From the NCBI GenBank assembly GCA_031002005.1, contig JARYHS010008074.1, forward strand, positions 10,672,924 through 10,736,923: a DNA stretch of 64,000 nucleotides, in the 5' to 3' direction. Shown here in pieces: positions 60,998 to 64,000 of the stretch. Origin of the DNA: Vandiemenella viatica (taxonomy: Eukaryota; Arthropoda; Insecta; Orthoptera; Morabidae). A program made the position numbers and the translations under genes. Position 1 is the stretch's first letter. The number at the start of each line of letters is the position of its first letter. The notes beneath the pieces are model-generated. The model had not been told where the DNA came from. It ran no database searches and was given only the letters and a program-made list of their open reading frames with translations.

Positions 60998-61199
60998 TGT
61001 CGAGGTCATTAGAGGCGTGAAATGATGGGGAAAGGAACGGGAAGGAATTCTGCCATGTCCTTTTGAAGGAAACCATCCCGCCATTCCCCTAGAGTGATTT
61101 GGGGAAACCATGGAAAACCAAAATCTGGATGTTTGGATGGGGATTCGAACCCACGTCCTCCCAAATGCGAGACAGAGCATTACCAGCCACCACGCTCGA
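60998..61199 (-). repeat. SINE family 1, near full-length copy
   Basis: The minus strand shows the head (RC of attaccagccaccacgctcg, A box damaged), an intact B box (RC of ggattcgaacc, near 61,141-61,151), and the core (RC of agagtgatttggggaaaccatgg). The tail near 60,998 lacks a clear A run. The 85-codon minus ORF spanning it is spurious. Confidence 0.83.
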
Positions 61200-61319
61200 T
61201 TGGACCAGTGTAAAAATTTGAAAACAGCATCCACATTGTAGTTTTAGCGTGATACTGTTTCATACCTGAGACACGCGCAGCTTGAAAACAGATTCTCAAT
61301 AGTGTAGGTGTGGTAGTTA

Positions 61320-61425
61320 ATCGAGGGAGTAGGGTCCAAGGGACAAGTTAAGATAAAGAGAGTAGAAATGGGAGATTGCATCAAAATAGTCCAGTGACTA
61401 ATGGAAGAAATAAAGAAATAAATTT
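61320..61425 (+). mobile_element. RTE-like LINE extreme 3' end
   Basis: gtagaaatgggagattgcatcaaaatagtcc...gactaatggaagaaataaag matches, with changes, the end of the LINE fragment at 27,255-27,300 (ggaggattgcatcaaaccag...gactgatgacggaaaaa). Upstream, gagggagtagggtccaaggg fits the preceding coding end. It is short and diverged. Confidence 0.55.
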
Positions 61426-62490
61426 AATGGCTCGCCAGTACTGGCCAATGCAGTGTTCTTTTCCTTTCCACTAAACATGCTCAAAAAAATCTTTTTTATG
61501 ATTGTTTGGTTCATTGAGTGAATTATAAATGTCGTAAAAATGAATATTGTACATCATTTACATTCATATATTATTTATTGTATTCTTTACATTAGGTACC
61601 GTCTTAACTGAAGTAGGCCTACAGACTTGATATTTTTCCGAATACTTGAAATTTAGTTCAGTTGGAGTAATCGTTCATCGACTAGCGGTTGTTTTGAAAT
61701 CATTTCGAAAAAGTTAGTACAGAAATTTAAAAATGGTTAAATTAATTATTAAAATATCACTCATCATTTATAATAATTACAAAAAAAATTATTTTAGCTA
61801 TTTACAAGGATGACATCAACCAGGAATAACCACAAATGTTAAAAGTAATAAGCTAATAAAGAGTTATTTAAACCACATATCAATGAAGTGCGAAATACTC
61901 TGCTGCTCTGTTCTGCAAGATAATGGTGATAAGGTGTGTAAATGTTCGGGATGGAACTTTTTCTTGTATTTGTCTAAATGAGAGATGATCTTTTTGTTTT
62001 TTTCTCTACATCTTGTCTTCAAAAACAAGAGTATAAGTTAGTGGCAACTAGGTGGTGAAATCTTCCTGCGAATCCACAATTGTTATCACGTTTGTAAAAC
62101 GCGTCTTTCCTGCAATAATGCATTTAACAACGGCAGAAGTAGATTGAATAATTTTAAAAAAGTCTTCGTACCTAACCATTTGATTCGTTCGTAAACGTTA
62201 GATTTCAACTCTGCCAGTAATTTTATCTACCTGTGTGTGAAATTATACCGGAGGATTAAAGATAAAAATTAATTACCAGAAGTAGTCTTTGTTATTACAG
62301 GAATTTAACTATGCAAACAGAAGAAGTAGTAATGGATATTTTTTTGCTCGTGTTTTTTATTATTATTATTATTCTGTATTTACGTTCGCATGAATTTCAC
62401 TACCTGAATTAATAGAAGATCAGGAGTGCAGTGAAAGTGGATTAAATTGTTTGATTCGTCTGATAACTTAGTTATGTTTTTATTTCAAAT
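61426..62490. other. No recognised gene
   Basis: AT-rich with no frames above threshold and no repeat ends recognised. Confidence 0.5.
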
Positions 62491-62593
62491 TAGCTGACCT
62501 GGAAATGCTTCGCTATTGCTAGATATGAAAATATATATAGATTGAATTAACACAATCGAAAGTTTGATATCAATTGTTGAATTTGGTTGAACC

Positions 62594-62631
<38 letters not shown>

Positions 62632-62835
62632 AATTACTGTTTGATTTCAATTTGATGTTCTTTGCAATTTTATGTTCTTTATCATGATTTCGGCGATTCT
62701 GTTTGGCATATCTATACTATTATAAATCTGTAAGCAAGCTGCGTGTGTCTCTTTATTTGAACGGGAGCCACGCAAAAACTACCGCAGCATTATGGACGGG
62801 GTTTTCAAATTTTTGGAGCTAATGGTCCGTATTAA
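62491..62835. repeat. Dispersed-repeat segment with (AT)n microsatellite
   Basis: An (AT)n run occupies 62,597-62,628. On its left, tagctgacctggaaatgctt, and on its right, ctatactattataaatctgt followed by gtgtgtctctttatttgaac, both resemble wording I remember from common arthropod dispersed repeats. The element type and borders are not resolved. Confidence 0.4.
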
Positions 62836-63003
62836 AATCTGTAGAAATAGCTAGTGACTTTTATGTACCGATGGATGGGGGAAATAATTAAATACATTTC
62901 TAGAAATAAAATTAAGAGATACGGATCACACTGTGTTTGAAATGTTCACTCCTTGCACAAAAAAACAAAAAATCACACTACTTATTATTTTGACTTCGAA
63001 TAT

Positions 63004-64000
63004 NNNNNNNNNNNNNNNNNNNNNNNNNNNNNNNNNNNNNNNNNNNNNNNNNNNNNNNNNNNNNNNNNNNNNNNNNNNNNNNNNNNNNNNNNNNNNNNNN
63101 NNNNNNNNNNNNNNNNNNNNNNNNNNNNNNNNNNNNNNNNNNNNNNNNNNNNNNNNNNNNNNNNNNNNNNNNNNNNNNNNNNNNNNNNNNNNNNNNNNNN
63201 NNNNNNNNNNNNNNNNNNNNNNNNNNNNNNNNNNNNNNNNNNNNNNNNNNNNNNNNNNNNNNNNNNNNNNNNNNNNNNNNNNNNNNNNNNNNNNNNNNNN
63301 NNNNNNNNNNNNNNNNNNNNNNNNNNNNNNNNNNNNNNNNNNNNNNNNNNNNNNNNNNNNNNNNNNNNNNNNNNNNNNNNNNNNNNNNNNNNNNNNNNNN
63401 NNNNNNNNNNNNNNNNNNNNNNNNNNNNNNNNNNNNNNNNNNNNNNNNNNNNNNNNNNNNNNNNNNNNNNNNNNNNNNNNNNNNNNNNNNNNNNNNNNNN
63501 NNNNNNNNNNNNNNNNNNNNNNNNNNNNNNNNNNNNNNNNNNNNNNNNNNNNNNNNNNNNNNNNNNNNNNNNNNNNNNNNNNNNNNNNNNNNNNNNNNNN
63601 NNNNNNNNNNNNNNNNNNNNNNNNNNNNNNNNNNNNNNNNNNNNNNNNNNNNNNNNNNNNNNNNNNNNNNNNNNNNNNNNNNNNNNNNNNNNNNNNNNNN
63701 NNNNNNNNNNNNNNNNNNNNNNNNNNNNNNNNNNNNNNNNNNNNNNNNNNNNNNNNNNNNNNNNNNNNNNNNNNNNNNNNNNNNNNNNNNNNNNNNNNNN
63801 NNNNNNNNNNNNNNNNNNNNNNNNNNNNNNNNNNNNNNNNNNNNNNNNNNNNNNNNNNNNNNNNNNNNNNNNNNNNNNNNNNNNNNNNNNNNNNNNNNNN
63901 NNNNNNNNNNNNNNNNNNNNNNNNNNNNNNNNNNNNNNNNNNNNNNNNNNNNNNNNNNNNNNNNNNNNNNNNNNNNNNNNNNNNNNNNNNNNNNNNNNNN
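63004..64000. other. Assembly gap, at least 997 N, runs off the window
   Basis: Unknown bases to the window edge, probably the start of a second 1,000-N placeholder. Confidence 0.99.

Noticed and set aside
1..64000. CRISPR arrays, operons, ribosome binding sites or prophage
   Set aside because: No regular repeat-spacer pattern or dense ORF packing. The sequence has eukaryotic SINE/LINE content, so bacterial features are not expected.

Overview
This window looks like repeat-dominated, non-coding DNA from an animal nuclear genome, most likely an insect. The evidence is tRNA-derived SINEs with RNA polymerase III boxes, several non-LTR retrotransposon clades, Penelope-like elements, Tc1/mariner-type DNA transposons, long poly-A tracts, an AT-rich background and a scaffold gap of exactly 1,000 N. 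The commonest SINE has a body that I associate from memory with polyneopteran insects (grasshoppers, stick insects and relatives). That placement is an inference and has not been checked. I see no convincing host protein-coding gene, rRNA or functional tRNA. Almost every recognisable protein signal belongs to a mobile or virus-like element and is broken.

Layout. 1-4.4 kb: unrecognised AT-rich DNA. 4.4-5.1 kb: two minus-strand SINE copies, one with a 9-bp target-site duplication. 5.9-7.1 kb: degenerate repeats. 7.75-9.17 kb: a complete Tc1-like transposon with a dead transposase. 12.5-14.0 kb: a decayed virus-like block, best read as a capsid-type ORF followed by a second ORF. 14.3-15.8 kb: the 5' part of a CR1-like LINE, with an open ORF1 carrying an esterase-like domain and the endonuclease part of ORF2. 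15.8-16.5 kb: two further SINE copies. 19.97-20.5 kb: a 549-bp terminal-inverted-repeat element keeping the last part of a transposase. 20.7-23.3 kb: SINEs. 23.6-25.0 kb: two Penelope-like fragments in inverted orientation. 26.8-27.3 kb: two LINE 3' ends head to head. 31.3-33.4 kb: SINEs and a tandem-repeat element. 34,285-35,284: gap. 39.0-42.3 kb: an RTE-like LINE relic interrupted by a CR1-like 3' end and by a 174-bp insertion. 44.0-44.7 kb: a second copy of the tandem-repeat element. 48.8-49.0 kb: a SINE of another family with a target-site duplication. 49.3-49.6 and 52.7 kb: hAT-like terminal motifs. 53.4-54.3 kb: the 3' end of another LINE with a poly-A tail. 56.5-57.9 kb: a Penelope-like element with reverse-transcriptase and endonuclease remnants. 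61.0-61.4 kb: a SINE and a LINE tail. 63,004-64,000: gap.

How the parts relate. The SINEs have no enzymes and must be copied by a LINE. The duplications and A-tails at several copies are the footprint of that process. The nested insertions give a relative order: the RTE-like LINE came first, and the CR1-like fragment and the 174-bp insertion came later. The most unusual items are the virus-like block, the pair of dispersed tandem-repeat elements that share both ends, and the inverted Penelope arrangement. Family assignments rest on motif recognition by eye, with no database search.
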